64,000 nt of DNA from Hyphomicrobiales bacterium (GTDB taxonomy: Bacteria > Pseudomonadota > Alphaproteobacteria > Rhizobiales > Rhizobiaceae). Where the stretch lies: NCBI GenBank assembly GCA_900465685.1, contig UEGR01000007.1:558001-622000 (forward strand). Direction: 5' to 3'. Below, piece after piece: positions 19,150 to 29,550 of the stretch (its first letter is position 1; every line of letters begins with the position of its first letter). The position numbers and the translations under genes were made by a program. Below the pieces are notes generated by a model that saw only the letters and a list, made by a program, of their open reading frames with translations, did not search any database and was not told the origin of the DNA.

Positions 19150-19181
19150 CTCGTGGAGGCCAATTCCTCACTGTTCAGGCA

Positions 19182-19472
19182 TTAATGCGGAATAGCGGTG
19201 TAATGGTTTTCATCGTAAGGCCGAACCAGGAAGGAATTGACGACATCATTGAATGCAATCCAATGCGGCGTCTTTTGATGGAGTGAGAGAGATTCCCTAT
19301 CTGTCCAATTTTCGATCAATGCATAAATATTGCTGTCATCATCGCTCTTCCAAAGCTGATAATAATCGCATCCCGTTTCCTTGTTCGACTCCGAAACCAT
19401 GTTATTCAAGACCGAAAGAAATTATTTCTTACTTTCTTCGCGAACATGGAAGAATACATTAAGCGTAATCAT
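19182..19472 (-). pseudogene. ABM-domain (quinol monooxygenase-like) gene interrupted by an in-frame stop
   Basis: Reading from the ATG at 19472 gives MITLNVFFHVREESKK, then TAA at 19424-19422, then in the same frame FLSVLNNMVSESNKETG, CDYYQLWKSDDDSNIYALIE and NWTDRESLSLHQKTPHW to a normal stop, about 95 residues in all. This is the size and pattern of the antibiotic-biosynthesis-monooxygenase (ABM/YgiN) fold: a first beta strand, helix, then GCxxYQL and E.W.. motifs. No frame change is needed; one base change (for example GAA to TAA) explains the break. A shorter restart at the ATG at 19409 would lack the first strand and helix. It is divergent from the LysR gene, a common arrangement for such enzymes. 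Confidence 0.72.
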
Positions 19473-19589
19473 CTTCTTACCTGATTTTCCAACTGGATTA
19501 GTTTTAAAGTTTCAAGTGTAATGACGAAAGAACATTTGATATATTCATTCCTCATCTGCGCGAATATATGGATCAATTTGAAATTCTGT

Positions 19590-19625
19590 AAAAGTGAATT
19601 ATAAAGAACGTATTCGTTCACTTTT
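19590..19625. promoter_or_regulatory. Inverted repeat, candidate LysR binding site
   Basis: AAAAGTGAA and TTCACTTTT are perfect 9-nt arms separated by 18 bp, ending 12 bp before the ATG of the LysR gene and inside the divergent gap. LysR-type regulators usually bind such sites and repress their own gene. Binding is inferred. Confidence 0.5.
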
Positions 19626-19637
19626 TGAGAAGCCACT

Positions 19638-20486
19638 ATGAATTTACGGCGCGTGGAAGCCTTTTGTCGTGTTGTCGAGCTGGGCACTGTCGTGGCTGCG
19701 GCTGATGCAATGTTTTGTGTTCCATCGAACATCAGCAAGATGCTGAAGGATCTGGAAGCACTATTGAGCGATGCATTATTTGTGCGAGACAAGGGCAATC
19801 TGATCATAACGCCCTTTGGCCGGCGATATTACGATGAGGTTCATCCGATCCTTGAGAATGCCCACCGGGTGGAAAGGACGTTCAGAACTTCCGCACAGCA
19901 GCATAGTCTGAGCATTGGCGCCATTGATGTGGTCATAGACCATCATCTGCCTTTGTTCATTCCGCACTATATGCAGAAGCAGCCCTATGCCCGGCTAAAG
20001 GTTTTCCGGGGCCATTCCAGAGTTCTGGAGGAGGGACTCTACAACCACGAATATGACGCGATTTTTTCCGATGGTCCGGTGGTTACGCCGGAGTTGAACA
20101 GCCGTTTGATTTTTAAGGAGCGGCTGGTTCCCATGCGCAATGAAACTTCGCCGACAGACGGGCCCGTGCCGGTCTATAGCCACGGCAACAGCTGCCTCTA
20201 CCGGGATTTTGTGGATGACTGGGTACGATCGCAGTCGATTGGCGCCTATAGTGTGGTTGAAACGGAATCCTACGCCTTGATGGCCGCTCTTGTGAGGAAC
20301 AGCGGCGGGGTCGGCTTTATCCCGCAGACGATCGCATCAGCCCTCGGTGTGGATGACATCTGCAGCGCTGAAGACAATATTCCCTGCGATATCTATGTTG
20401 TCTGGAGGCGATCTGGTCTGGAGGCTCCGGTGGCCACCATGCTTGATGCCGTAGAGGCATTTTCTTCAAGCATGGGGCTTTTGTAA
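19638..20486 (+). CDS. LysR-family transcriptional regulator
   Basis: 282 residues, slightly shorter than most LysR proteins. The N-terminal winged helix-turn-helix is clear: NLRRVEAFCRVVELGTVVAA, then ADAMFCVPSNISKMLKDLEA and the wing region ALFVRDKGNLIITPFGRRYYDE. The rest is a type 2 periplasmic-binding-like effector domain with an unusual sequence. The start has GAGAAG about 8 nt upstream. It faces the broken ABM gene across a 165-bp AT-rich gap that is unlike the GC-rich surroundings, so the pair may have been acquired together. Its likely target has lost function; the effector is unknown. Confidence 0.85.
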   Translation: MNLRRVEAFCRVVELGTVVAAADAMFCVPSNISKMLKDLEALLSDALFVRDKGNLIITPFGRRYYDEVHPILENAHRVERTFRTSAQQHSLSIGAIDVVIDHHLPLFIPHYMQKQPYARLKVFRGHSRVLEEGLYNHEYDAIFSDGPVVTPELNSRLIFKERLVPMRNETSPTDGPVPVYSHGNSCLYRDFVDDWVRSQSIGAYSVVETESYALMAALVRNSGGVGFIPQTIASALGVDDICSAEDNIPCDIYVVWRRSGLEAPVATMLDAVEAFSSSMGLL

Positions 20487-20505
20487 AACCGCTTTAGATG
20501 ACGTG

Positions 20506-21300
20506 TCACTCGATCAGCAGAGCGTCGTCATCCAGCGTCTGACCGCGAACCTTGCGGAACATATCGATCAAGTCTTCGACGCCCAAGGTCTTGCGCTTGT
20601 CACCGGTAACATCGAGCAGAATCTTGCCGCCGTGCAGCATGATCGTGCGGTCGCCATAATCGAGCGCCTGACGCATGGAATGGGTCACCATCAGCGCTGT
20701 AAGCTTGTTTTCGGTGATGAGCGTGCGGGTCAGTTCCATGACGAATTCCGCCATGCCCGGATCAAGTGCTGCGGTATGTTCGTCGAGAAGCAGAACTTCA
20801 GAACCGGCAAGCGTTGCCATGATGAGCGAAAGCGCCTGACGCTGGCCGCCGGAAAGCAGTTCCATGCGGTCCTGCATGCGGTTTTCAAGGCCGAGATTGA
20901 GGCTTGCCACGCGCTCGCGAAACCATTCGCGACGGCTGGAATTCAGCGCATGAGTAAAGCCGCGCTTCTTGCCGCGGGAGGCGGCAAGCGCAAGGTTTTC
21001 TTCGATGGTCAGCGTGCCGCAGCTGCCGGCCAGTGGGTCCTGGAACACGCGTGCAACGAGACCGGCGCGGTCGGCGGTGGATTTGCGGGTTACGTCCTTG
21101 CCGCTGATCACGACCTTACCGCCGGTCGGGATGACGTCGCCTGCAAGCACACCGAGCAAGGTGGATTTGCCAGCGCCATTCGAGCCGATGACGGTTACGA
21201 AGGAACCGCGATCCATGGTCAGGTTGATCTTGTTCAGAACCTGCTTTTCCAGTGGAGTGCCGCGACCGAAGACGACATCGAGATTGGAAACTTCGATCAT
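20506..21300 (-). CDS. ABC transporter ATP-binding protein (TrpZ-like)
   Basis: 264 residues from ATG 21300. Walker A is VIGSNGAGKSTLLG near residue 40, the signature is LLSGGQRQALSLIMA, Walker B is EVLLLDEHTAALDPG, and the switch His is in VTHSMRQALDYGDR. It overlaps the permease stop by 4 nt. With the permease and the binding protein it forms a set like those annotated as tryptophan/tyrosine or unknown-substrate importers (PF04392 families). Substrate is not shown by the sequence. It is convergent with the LysR gene. Confidence 0.9.
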   Translation of the reverse strand: MIEVSNLDVVFGRGTPLEKQVLNKINLTMDRGSFVTVIGSNGAGKSTLLGVLAGDVIPTGGKVVISGKDVTRKSTADRAGLVARVFQDPLAGSCGTLTIEENLALAASRGKKRGFTHALNSSRREWFRERVASLNLGLENRMQDRMELLSGGQRQALSLIMATLAGSEVLLLDEHTAALDPGMAEFVMELTRTLITENKLTALMVTHSMRQALDYGDRTIMLHGGKILLDVTGDKRKTLGVEDLIDMFRKVRGQTLDDDALLIE

Positions 21301-22181
21301 GCGGATGCTCCCCCGCGGCGCAGGCGCGGCAATATCAGGGCGAATGTGACGAGAAGCGCTGTGGCGATGTTCAGGTCGGAAGCCTGCAGGCCGAACGTGT
21401 CGCCATTGGAAAGCGCGAGCTGGATAGCGATGCGGTAGATGACCGAGCCGAGCACGCAACCGATCAGGATCACCAGCAGGTTACGGGTGCGCAGGATGGT
21501 TTCACCGATGATGACAGCGGCGAGGCCGACAACGATGGTGCCAACGCCCGAGGTAACATCGGCAAAGCCGTTTGTCTGGGCGAACAGCGAGCCGCCAAGC
21601 GCGACAAGCGCGTTGGACAGCGCCATGCCGATATAGATCTGGCGGTCAGTCTGTACGCCCTGTGCACGCGCCATTTTGGGGTTGGCGCCGGTCGCACGCA
21701 TGGCAAGGCCCATGTCGCTTTCCAGAAAGCGCCAGACGATGAAGACAGCGATGACGACAAGTACAAACAGGAAGGCCGGACGCACATAATATTCCGGAAT
21801 ACCGTGGCCGAAGAAGGGGCTCAGCATCGTGTCCTGATTGATGAGTGCGATGTTTGGGCGACCCATCACGCGGAGGTTCACCGAAAAAAGTGCGATCATC
21901 GTCAGAATGGAAGCAAGCAGGTTGAGGATCTTGAAGCGCACATTGAGCGTTGCGGTCACAAGACCCGCTACAGCGCCTGCAACCATGGCAATTGCCGCGG
22001 CTAGCCATGCATTGAGGCCAGCGAGGATCAGAACGCCGGTAACCGCTGCACCGAGCGGAAACGAACCGTCCACCGTCAGGTCGGGAAAGTCGAGGACGCG
22101 AAACGCCAGATAGACGCCGATGGCGACAAACGCGAAAACGAGGCCTAATTCGACCGCACCCCAGAAGGCGATCTGACTCAC
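21297..22181 (-). CDS. ABC transporter permease (TrpY-like)
   Basis: 294 residues from the GTG at 22181, which has AAGGA 8 nt upstream. Eight or nine hydrophobic segments can be counted. The pattern (VYLAFRVLDFPDLTVDGSF, LNVRFKILNLLASILTMIAL, AMRATGANPKMARAQGV) is that of the branched-chain amino acid type permease superfamily in the smaller single-permease systems that accompany PF04392 binding proteins. It is coupled by 4 nt to the ATPase. The binding protein lies 430 bp upstream behind its own terminator. Confidence 0.9.
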   Translation of the reverse strand: MSQIAFWGAVELGLVFAFVAIGVYLAFRVLDFPDLTVDGSFPLGAAVTGVLILAGLNAWLAAAIAMVAGAVAGLVTATLNVRFKILNLLASILTMIALFSVNLRVMGRPNIALINQDTMLSPFFGHGIPEYYVRPAFLFVLVVIAVFIVWRFLESDMGLAMRATGANPKMARAQGVQTDRQIYIGMALSNALVALGGSLFAQTNGFADVTSGVGTIVVGLAAVIIGETILRTRNLLVILIGCVLGSVIYRIAIQLALSNGDTFGLQASDLNIATALLVTFALILPRLRRGGASA

Positions 22182-22551
22182 AACGACATTCCTTGTACTT
22201 TGCCGCAATCGACAAGGATGAAGCCGGTTCTCCGGCATAAGATCATCCGCAAGCCTGCGGACATCAAGGCGCTGCGCCGTCAATTGTCCAAAAGGCTTTC
22301 ACCAATCGCGACCGGTTTTGGTTTGAGTTTATCCGGCAGGCGAGGCCCGTTCGGATTGTTTCCCGGCTAGATCATTTGTTCCCATTATTGTTCCAGTCGG
22401 ATTACAACTCTCACAATCATGAGCGCAAGTCCTAACCGCGCCAAACGCCCGCAAATGCTGCTTTATATGGAGCTTACGCAACATTCGTGCGGTATTGCTA
22501 CAGGTCAGATGTCTTTTCGAACCTGACCCCGCTTCAGGGCTTCGTCTTGTG
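22182..22551. other. Gap between binding protein terminator and permease
   Basis: About 370 bp without a supported gene. It must contain the promoter of the permease-ATPase pair unless read-through supplies it. No riboswitch or T-box pattern was recognised; a small inverted repeat (CAGGT / ACCTG) is at about 22501-22526. Confidence 0.4.
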
Positions 22552-22589
22552 TTCAAAGAAAAAGGGCGGGAAGTTTCCACTCCCGCCCC
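22552..22589 (-). terminator. Terminator of the ABC binding-protein gene
   Basis: GGGCGGGA and TCCCGCCC form a strong stem with a short AGTTTCCA-type loop; on the minus strand it is followed by TTTTTCTTT. It sits 24 bp after the stop of the binding-protein gene. Confidence 0.85.
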
Positions 22590-22613
22590 TGATTTTCTGC
22601 ATTTCGTACTGGA

Positions 22614-23567
22614 TCAGTCGATCTTGCTGGTGGCGCGGTCGATCACAGCCTTCGGGAACTCAACGCCCATCTTCTTGGCTGCGCCGAGATTGATGACGAG
22701 GTCGGTACCCTTGGCGATTTCAACTGAAATGTCACCCGGCTTTTCACCCTTCAGGATGCGTGCAACGACAGCGCCGGTCTGCTTGCCGACGTCGTAATAG
22801 TTGAAGCCAAGCGCAGCCATCGCGCCGCGCTTGACGGAATCCGTATCAGCGGTGAAGAGCGGCAGCTTGCTTTCCTCAGCAACGCCGACGGCGCTTTCGA
22901 GGGCCGAGACGATGGTGTTGTCAGTCGGCACATACATGGCATCGGCGCGGCCGACGAGAGCCTGTGCGGCGCCCTTGACTTCAGCCGACTTGGTGGCAGC
23001 GGATTCAACGATCTCAATGCCGTCAGCTGCAGCAGCTTCCTTCAGTGCAGCCAGAAGCGAGACCGAGTTGGTTTCGCCGGAATTGTAGAGATAGCCGAGC
23101 TTCTTGATGTTCGGCATCACTTCCTTGATGAGCTTGATGTGTTCGGCGACCGGCGACATGTCGGAGAGACCGGTTACGTTTCCGCCCGGCTTTTCCATGT
23201 TCTTGACGAGCTGCGCGCCGACCGGATCGGATACGGCGGTGAACACGATCGGAATGTCGCGCGTGGCGGAAACTACAGCCTGAGCCGATGGGGTGGAAAT
23301 CGGGACGATCACGTTCGGGCCATCACCCACGAACTGACGTGCGATCTGTGCGGCGGTTGCCGGGTTGCCCTGAGCGGACTGATAGACGAATTTGAGATTT
23401 TCGCCTTCCTTGAAACCGGCTTCGGCCAGAGCATCCTTGACGCCGTCACGGGCGGCGTCGAGTGCCGGATGTTCGACAATGGCGGTCACGGCGACGGTTA
23501 CGTCTTTTGCCTGGGCCGAAGTAGCGATGGCCGTTGCGGCCAGCAATGCCAGAAGTACAGAACGCAT
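22614..23567 (-). CDS. ABC transporter substrate-binding protein (PF04392, TrpX-like)
   Basis: 317 residues with a clear signal peptide (MRSVLLALLAATAIATSAQA, cleavage after AQA). The mature domain has VAVTAIVEHPALDAARDGVK, KEGENLKFVYQSAQGNPATA, PNVIVPISTPSAQAVVSATR, PIVFTAVSDPVGAQLV and KKLGYLYNSGETNSV, the signature of the ABC_sub_bind family, periplasmic. It is likely the partner of the permease and ATPase downstream. Family members bind tryptophan, tyrosine or other aromatic compounds in some bacteria; the ligand here is unproved. Confidence 0.9.
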   Translation of the reverse strand: MRSVLLALLAATAIATSAQAKDVTVAVTAIVEHPALDAARDGVKDALAEAGFKEGENLKFVYQSAQGNPATAAQIARQFVGDGPNVIVPISTPSAQAVVSATRDIPIVFTAVSDPVGAQLVKNMEKPGGNVTGLSDMSPVAEHIKLIKEVMPNIKKLGYLYNSGETNSVSLLAALKEAAAADGIEIVESAATKSAEVKGAAQALVGRADAMYVPTDNTIVSALESAVGVAEESKLPLFTADTDSVKRGAMAALGFNYYDVGKQTGAVVARILKGEKPGDISVEIAKGTDLVINLGAAKKMGVEFPKAVIDRATSKID

Positions 23568-23691
23568 GAAAATCTCCCCTAATTGGTTTCTATGCTGTTG
23601 ATTGCTTAATCAAGTTGATAGCCGAAATCAATCAGTACAGGAACCGGACAAACTTGCGTGGGAGAATGTATAGCGTCCGAAAAAGTGGCTG

Positions 23692-24876
23692 TCAGGCTTG
23701 CTCCACTCCATGGGTTTCCAATAGCGCTTTCATGCGCTTCATGGCAAGCTCCGGCCGGTCGAGCACATTGGCCTCGTCGGCCAGCTGGAAAATGTCGGCA
23801 TAATGGACAATGCCGCGCGCCGATTGCATTCCGGCAGGCATGGTGAAATGCGTCTGATGACCGTTGAGCCAGGCGAGAAACACGACGCCCGCCTTGTAAT
23901 ACTGCGTCGGCGCTTCAAAAATCTTGCGCGAGAGCGGTACAGTTGGCTCAATGATGGAGCGGAACCGTGCAGTATCGCCCTTGGCGAGGGCGGCGAGCGC
24001 ATTGGAAGCTTGTGGCGCGACTGCATCGAAAATGCCGAGCAGGGCATGGCTATGCTTGTGCCCGTCGCCTTCGATCAACGGTGCATAGTTGAAATCATCG
24101 CCCGTGAAACAGAGCACGCCTTCCGGCAACCGGTCACGCAGGGCAAGTTCGTAGCGCTCTTCCAACAGCGAAATCTTGATGCCTTCGACCTTGTCACGAT
24201 TGGCCTCGATAATATTGATGACAGTGTTCAGCGCATCGTCGAAATTAGAGCTTCCCCAGTAGCCCTTGAGCTGCGGGTCGAACATGTCGCCCAACCAATG
24301 CAGCACGACCTTCTCGCGGGCATTGGAGAGAATGTGCCCATAAACCTTTGCATAATCGTCCGGGGATCGCGCAATACGGGCAAGGGCGCGGCTTGCCATC
24401 AGGATGAAACGTCCGCCGTGCTTTTCGACGAAACCGGCCTGTGTTTCGTAGGCTTTGATCACGTCATCAAAGCTCTTTGCGTTCGCCGGATCGAGATGAT
24501 CCGTGCCGGCACCACAGGCCAGATCGGCGCCCGCTACGGTTTTGCTTTCAGCCAGTGAGCGCCGGATCAATTCCTGCGCACCCGCCCAGTTGAGGCCCAT
24601 GCCGCGCTGCGAGGTGTCCATCGCTTCGGCGATCTTGAAGCCGAGGCTCCAGAGATGATGGCGAAACGCCATGGTCGCACCCCAGTCAAGCGCGGGATTG
24701 TTCCAGGGCGTCGTATCGCTTTGTGGGTCGGAGACGATATGCGCCGCTGCATAGGCGATGCGATTGAACTGCGGGGGAGCGGAAGGTCTTTCTGTCGGCG
24801 TTCCAGCAAGCCGGTATGCGTGTAGAGTGCCTTCTGCCTTTGGCAAGGTCAGCATAGTGTCGAATGCAACGCTCAT
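23692..24876 (-). CDS. DUF993 family protein (dihydrodipicolinate synthase-like aldolase fold)
   Basis: 394 residues from ATG 24876, chosen because GGAGG lies 6 nt upstream; the ATG at 24882 would have no space. Features are FNRIAYAAAHIVSDP near residue 37, RGMGLNWAGAQELIRRS, LACGAGTDHLDP, VVLHWLGDMFDPQLKGYWGS, and the candidate Schiff-base lysine stretch VEGIKISLLEERYELALRDRL, followed by CFTGDDFNYAPLIEGDGHKHSHALLGIFDA. This fits DUF993, distantly related to the dihydrodipicolinate synthase class I aldolases. DUF993 genes often neighbour Gfo/Idh oxidoreductases in sugar or polyol catabolic loci, as here. It is divergent from the LacI gene with a palindromic operator upstream. Confidence 0.82.
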   Translation of the reverse strand: MSVAFDTMLTLPKAEGTLHAYRLAGTPTERPSAPPQFNRIAYAAAHIVSDPQSDTTPWNNPALDWGATMAFRHHLWSLGFKIAEAMDTSQRGMGLNWAGAQELIRRSLAESKTVAGADLACGAGTDHLDPANAKSFDDVIKAYETQAGFVEKHGGRFILMASRALARIARSPDDYAKVYGHILSNAREKVVLHWLGDMFDPQLKGYWGSSNFDDALNTVINIIEANRDKVEGIKISLLEERYELALRDRLPEGVLCFTGDDFNYAPLIEGDGHKHSHALLGIFDAVAPQASNALAALAKGDTARFRSIIEPTVPLSRKIFEAPTQYYKAGVVFLAWLNGHQTHFTMPAGMQSARGIVHYADIFQLADEANVLDRPELAMKRMKALLETHGVEQA

Positions 24877-24910
24877 GATCATCCTCCCACGGAACCTTGC
24901 CTTTCATAAT

Positions 24911-24924
24911 TTAGAACGTTCCAA
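24911..24924. promoter_or_regulatory. LacI-type operator, DUF993 side
   Basis: TTAGAACGTTCCAA differs at one position from the perfect palindrome at 25087. It lies 35 bp upstream of the DUF993 start codon. Half-sites around a central CG are typical of LacI/GalR binding. Confidence 0.75.
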
Positions 24925-25086
24925 ATGGCAAGAAGCGCCAATATCGAGTTACAAGTAGAGTTTTAGGCCCGAGAAAAGCGCTTCTCACGCGAATAATCCA
25001 TATTTCTCAAATTTATGCGGGAGTGATATCGTGAAACAGGACATTGATGTGGCGATATAGTGGCAAAATTTCTCCCGTTGACTTTT

Positions 25087-25100
25087 TTGGAACGTTCCAA
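25087..25100. promoter_or_regulatory. LacI-type operator, lacI side
   Basis: TTGGAACGTTCCAA, a perfect 14-bp palindrome 30 bp upstream of the LacI-family start codon. Together with the site at 24911 (176 bp centre to centre) it implies control of both divergent promoters, perhaps with looping. Confidence 0.82.
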
Positions 25101-25129
25101 TTAAATTGTTAGCGAAAGCCGAGGAAGTC

Positions 25130-27165
<2,036 letters not shown>

Positions 27166-27170
27166 ACACC

Positions 27171-28772
27171 ATGAACAAGCATATTTCGGCTGCGGAAGCG
27201 GCTGCACTCATCCCCGACAACGCTGTCGTTTCCGTCTCCTCATCGAGCGGTCTTGGCTGTCCCGATTTGACGCTGAAAGCCATTGGCGAGCGGTTTGACG
27301 AAACCGGCCATCCCAAAGATATCACCACGCTGCACCCGATTGCGGCGGGCGATATGAGCGGCATCAAGGGCGTCGATTACATTGCCAAGCCGGGATTATT
27401 GAAGAAAATCATCGGCGGTTCCTATCCGTCTGGGCCGTCCAGTGCCGAGCCGCCGCTGATCTGGCAGATGATCACTAACAATGATATCCCGGCCTATAAT
27501 ATTCCGTCGGGCATTTTGTTCGATATGCACCGCGAAGCAGCGGCCAAGCGCCCCGGCGTGCTGACCAAGGTGGGGCTTGATACATTTGTCGACCCCAAGC
27601 GTCAGGGCACGGCGATGAATGACAAGGCCGGGCAGGAACCGGTTGTGAAACATGTCAGTTTCGAAGGCGAAGACTGGCTCTATTTCCCTTCCATCATCCC
27701 GCAAGTGGCGATCATTCGTGCCACGACGGCGGATGAGCGTGGCAATCTCACCTATGAGCACGAAGGCGCTTATCTTGGTGGTCTCGATCAGGCGCTGGCC
27801 GCGCGCAACAATGGCGGCATCGTCATTGCGCAGGTGAAACGCATCGCCAAGGAAGGCACGCTGAAGCCGCATGATGTGCGGGTGCCGGGCGTTCTGGTCG
27901 ATTATATCGTGGTCGATCCGGACCAGAAGCAGACGACGCAGACACTGTACGATCCGGCGATTTCGGGCGAGATTTTCCGTCCGATCGATACGTTCCGTCT
28001 GGCCGAGTTCAATATCCAGAAGGCGATTGCGCGCCGTGTCTCGCAGGAATTGCAGGCGGGAAGCACGGTCAATCTCGGCTTCGGAATTTCGGCCAATGTG
28101 CCGCGCATTTTGCTGGAGGAAGGCCTGCATGGTGCTGTGACATGGGTGATCGAGCAGGGCGCTGTCGGTGGCGTGCCGCTACTGGATTTTGCCTTTGGCT
28201 GCGCAGCGAATGCTGACGCCTATATGCCGTCGCCCTATCAGTTCACCTATTTTCAGGGTGCAGGCTTCGATGCGTCGCTCTTGTCCTTCCTGGAGATTGG
28301 ACGCGACGGCTCGGTCAATGTGTCGAAGCTTTCATTCCGTCCGCATGTCACGGCCGGGGCGGGCGGTTTTGTGGACATTACGGCAAGGGCCAAAAAGATT
28401 GTCTTCTCCGGCATGTTCAATGCAGGGGCCAAGCTCTCCGTTGCAGACGGCAAACTGGTGATCGAGAAGGAAGGCAAGCTCAAAAAGCTCGTTAATGAGG
28501 TTGAGCACGTCACCTTCTCCGGTCCGCGCAGTGTCGCGCAGGGACAGGACATCACCTATGTTACGGAACGCGCTGTGATGAAGCTGACGCCGGAAGGCAT
28601 CGTGCTCACCGAGATCGCGCCGGGTGTGGATTTGCAGGCCCATATTCTCGATCAGGCTGAGTTTCCGCTGATCGTTTCCGATCAGCTCAAGATCATGGAC
28701 GAGGCGCTGTTCCGCGAAGAGCCGATTGGACTTGAATTGCCGCAAAAGCCTGCGCGAAAGCTGGAGGCGTGA
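27171..28772 (+). CDS. Acyl-CoA:acetate/3-ketoacid CoA-transferase (YdiF-like)
   Basis: 533 residues, a fusion of alpha and beta halves as in E. coli YdiF. The alpha half holds AALIPDNAVVSVSSSSGLG and VDYIAKPGLLKKIIGGSY; the beta half holds VNLGFGISANVPRILLEEG and WVIEQGAVGGVPLLD, where the Glu of EQGAVGG corresponds to the catalytic Glu that forms the glutamyl-CoA ester. FVDITARAKKIVFSGMFNAG and FSGPRSVAQGQDITYVTERA are further conserved blocks. It moves CoA from a donor acyl-CoA to a free acid. In this operon it could activate an acid formed by the aldehyde dehydrogenase. Confidence 0.9.
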   Translation: MNKHISAAEAAALIPDNAVVSVSSSSGLGCPDLTLKAIGERFDETGHPKDITTLHPIAAGDMSGIKGVDYIAKPGLLKKIIGGSYPSGPSSAEPPLIWQMITNNDIPAYNIPSGILFDMHREAAAKRPGVLTKVGLDTFVDPKRQGTAMNDKAGQEPVVKHVSFEGEDWLYFPSIIPQVAIIRATTADERGNLTYEHEGAYLGGLDQALAARNNGGIVIAQVKRIAKEGTLKPHDVRVPGVLVDYIVVDPDQKQTTQTLYDPAISGEIFRPIDTFRLAEFNIQKAIARRVSQELQAGSTVNLGFGISANVPRILLEEGLHGAVTWVIEQGAVGGVPLLDFAFGCAANADAYMPSPYQFTYFQGAGFDASLLSFLEIGRDGSVNVSKLSFRPHVTAGAGGFVDITARAKKIVFSGMFNAGAKLSVADGKLVIEKEGKLKKLVNEVEHVTFSGPRSVAQGQDITYVTERAVMKLTPEGIVLTEIAPGVDLQAHILDQAEFPLIVSDQLKIMDEALFREEPIGLELPQKPARKLEA

Positions 28773-28773
28773 G

Positions 28774-29550
28774 ATGGCTGATCGCATAGAAATTGCGACC
28801 GAGAACCACATCGCGGTCATGACCATCAAGCGTCCCGAAAAGCTCAATGCGTTCGATATCGAGCTTTTGCAGGAATTATCCGCCGCCTGTGATCGGGTGG
28901 AGGCGGATAGCACCGTGCGGGTTGCGATCCTGACCGGTGAGGGCAAAGCCTTTTCCGCTGGAGGCGACATCAAGGCCTGGGGCGGCATGGAACCGGCAGA
29001 GTTCGGCCATGCATGGGTGCGTTACGGCCATCGTGTGTTCGAGCGGCTTGCGACTTTGCGTGTGCCACTGATCGCAGCGATGAACGGCCATGCTTTGGGC
29101 GGCGGTCTGGAACTGGCGGGCGCCGCTGATATCCGCATTGTCGAACGACAGGCGAAGATCGGCTTGCCGGAAACCTCGCTCGGCATGATCCCCGGTTGGT
29201 CCGGCACGCAGCGTCTTGTGCGTCGATTCGGTGCGCAGATCGTGCGCCGTATGGTGCTGGGCGGCGAAATGTTCACGGCTGAAGAAGCGCTTTCGCATGG
29301 GCTTGTCGATGCCGTTGTGGAGACGGGCGCAGCCTTGCAGGCGGCGCAGGATTATGCGGCGCGGGTGGCCAAGCGCGGACCGGCTGCACTGGAAATTTCC
29401 AAACTGATGCTTTCCGTCGCCAATGGCGAGGACAATGGAACCGCCGTCGAGGCATTGGGTTCCATCCTTGTCGCCAAGACCGGCGACCTGAAGGAAGGCG
29501 TGCGTTCGTTCAGCGAAAAGCGCGAAGCGAATTTTAAGGGAGAATGGTGA
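28774..29550 (+). CDS. Enoyl-CoA hydratase/isomerase (crotonase) family protein
   Basis: 258 residues from ATG 28774, 1 nt after the CoA-transferase stop, with GGAGG upstream. Crotonase hallmarks are AVMTIKRPEKLNAFDIELLQEL, the oxyanion-hole stretch GKAFSAGGDIKAWGGM, and the second oxyanion/active-site block IAAMNGHALGGGLELAGAAD, with GLPETSLGMIPGWSGTQRLVR carrying the catalytic Glu position. Hydration, isomerisation, decarboxylation or hydrolysis are all possible in this family. No acyl-CoA dehydrogenase or thiolase is nearby, so ordinary beta-oxidation is unlikely. Confidence 0.9.
   Translation: MADRIEIATENHIAVMTIKRPEKLNAFDIELLQELSAACDRVEADSTVRVAILTGEGKAFSAGGDIKAWGGMEPAEFGHAWVRYGHRVFERLATLRVPLIAAMNGHALGGGLELAGAADIRIVERQAKIGLPETSLGMIPGWSGTQRLVRRFGAQIVRRMVLGGEMFTAEEALSHGLVDAVVETGAALQAAQDYAARVAKRGPAALEISKLMLSVANGEDNGTAVEALGSILVAKTGDLKEGVRSFSEKREANFKGEW

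Noticed and set aside
19002-19286. Open frame of 94 codons after holA on the plus strand
   Set aside because: It overlaps the strong hairpin and the broken ABM gene and has no pattern.
22329-22580. Open frame of 83 codons on the minus strand between permease and binding protein
   Set aside because: No start context or protein pattern; it overlaps the terminator.
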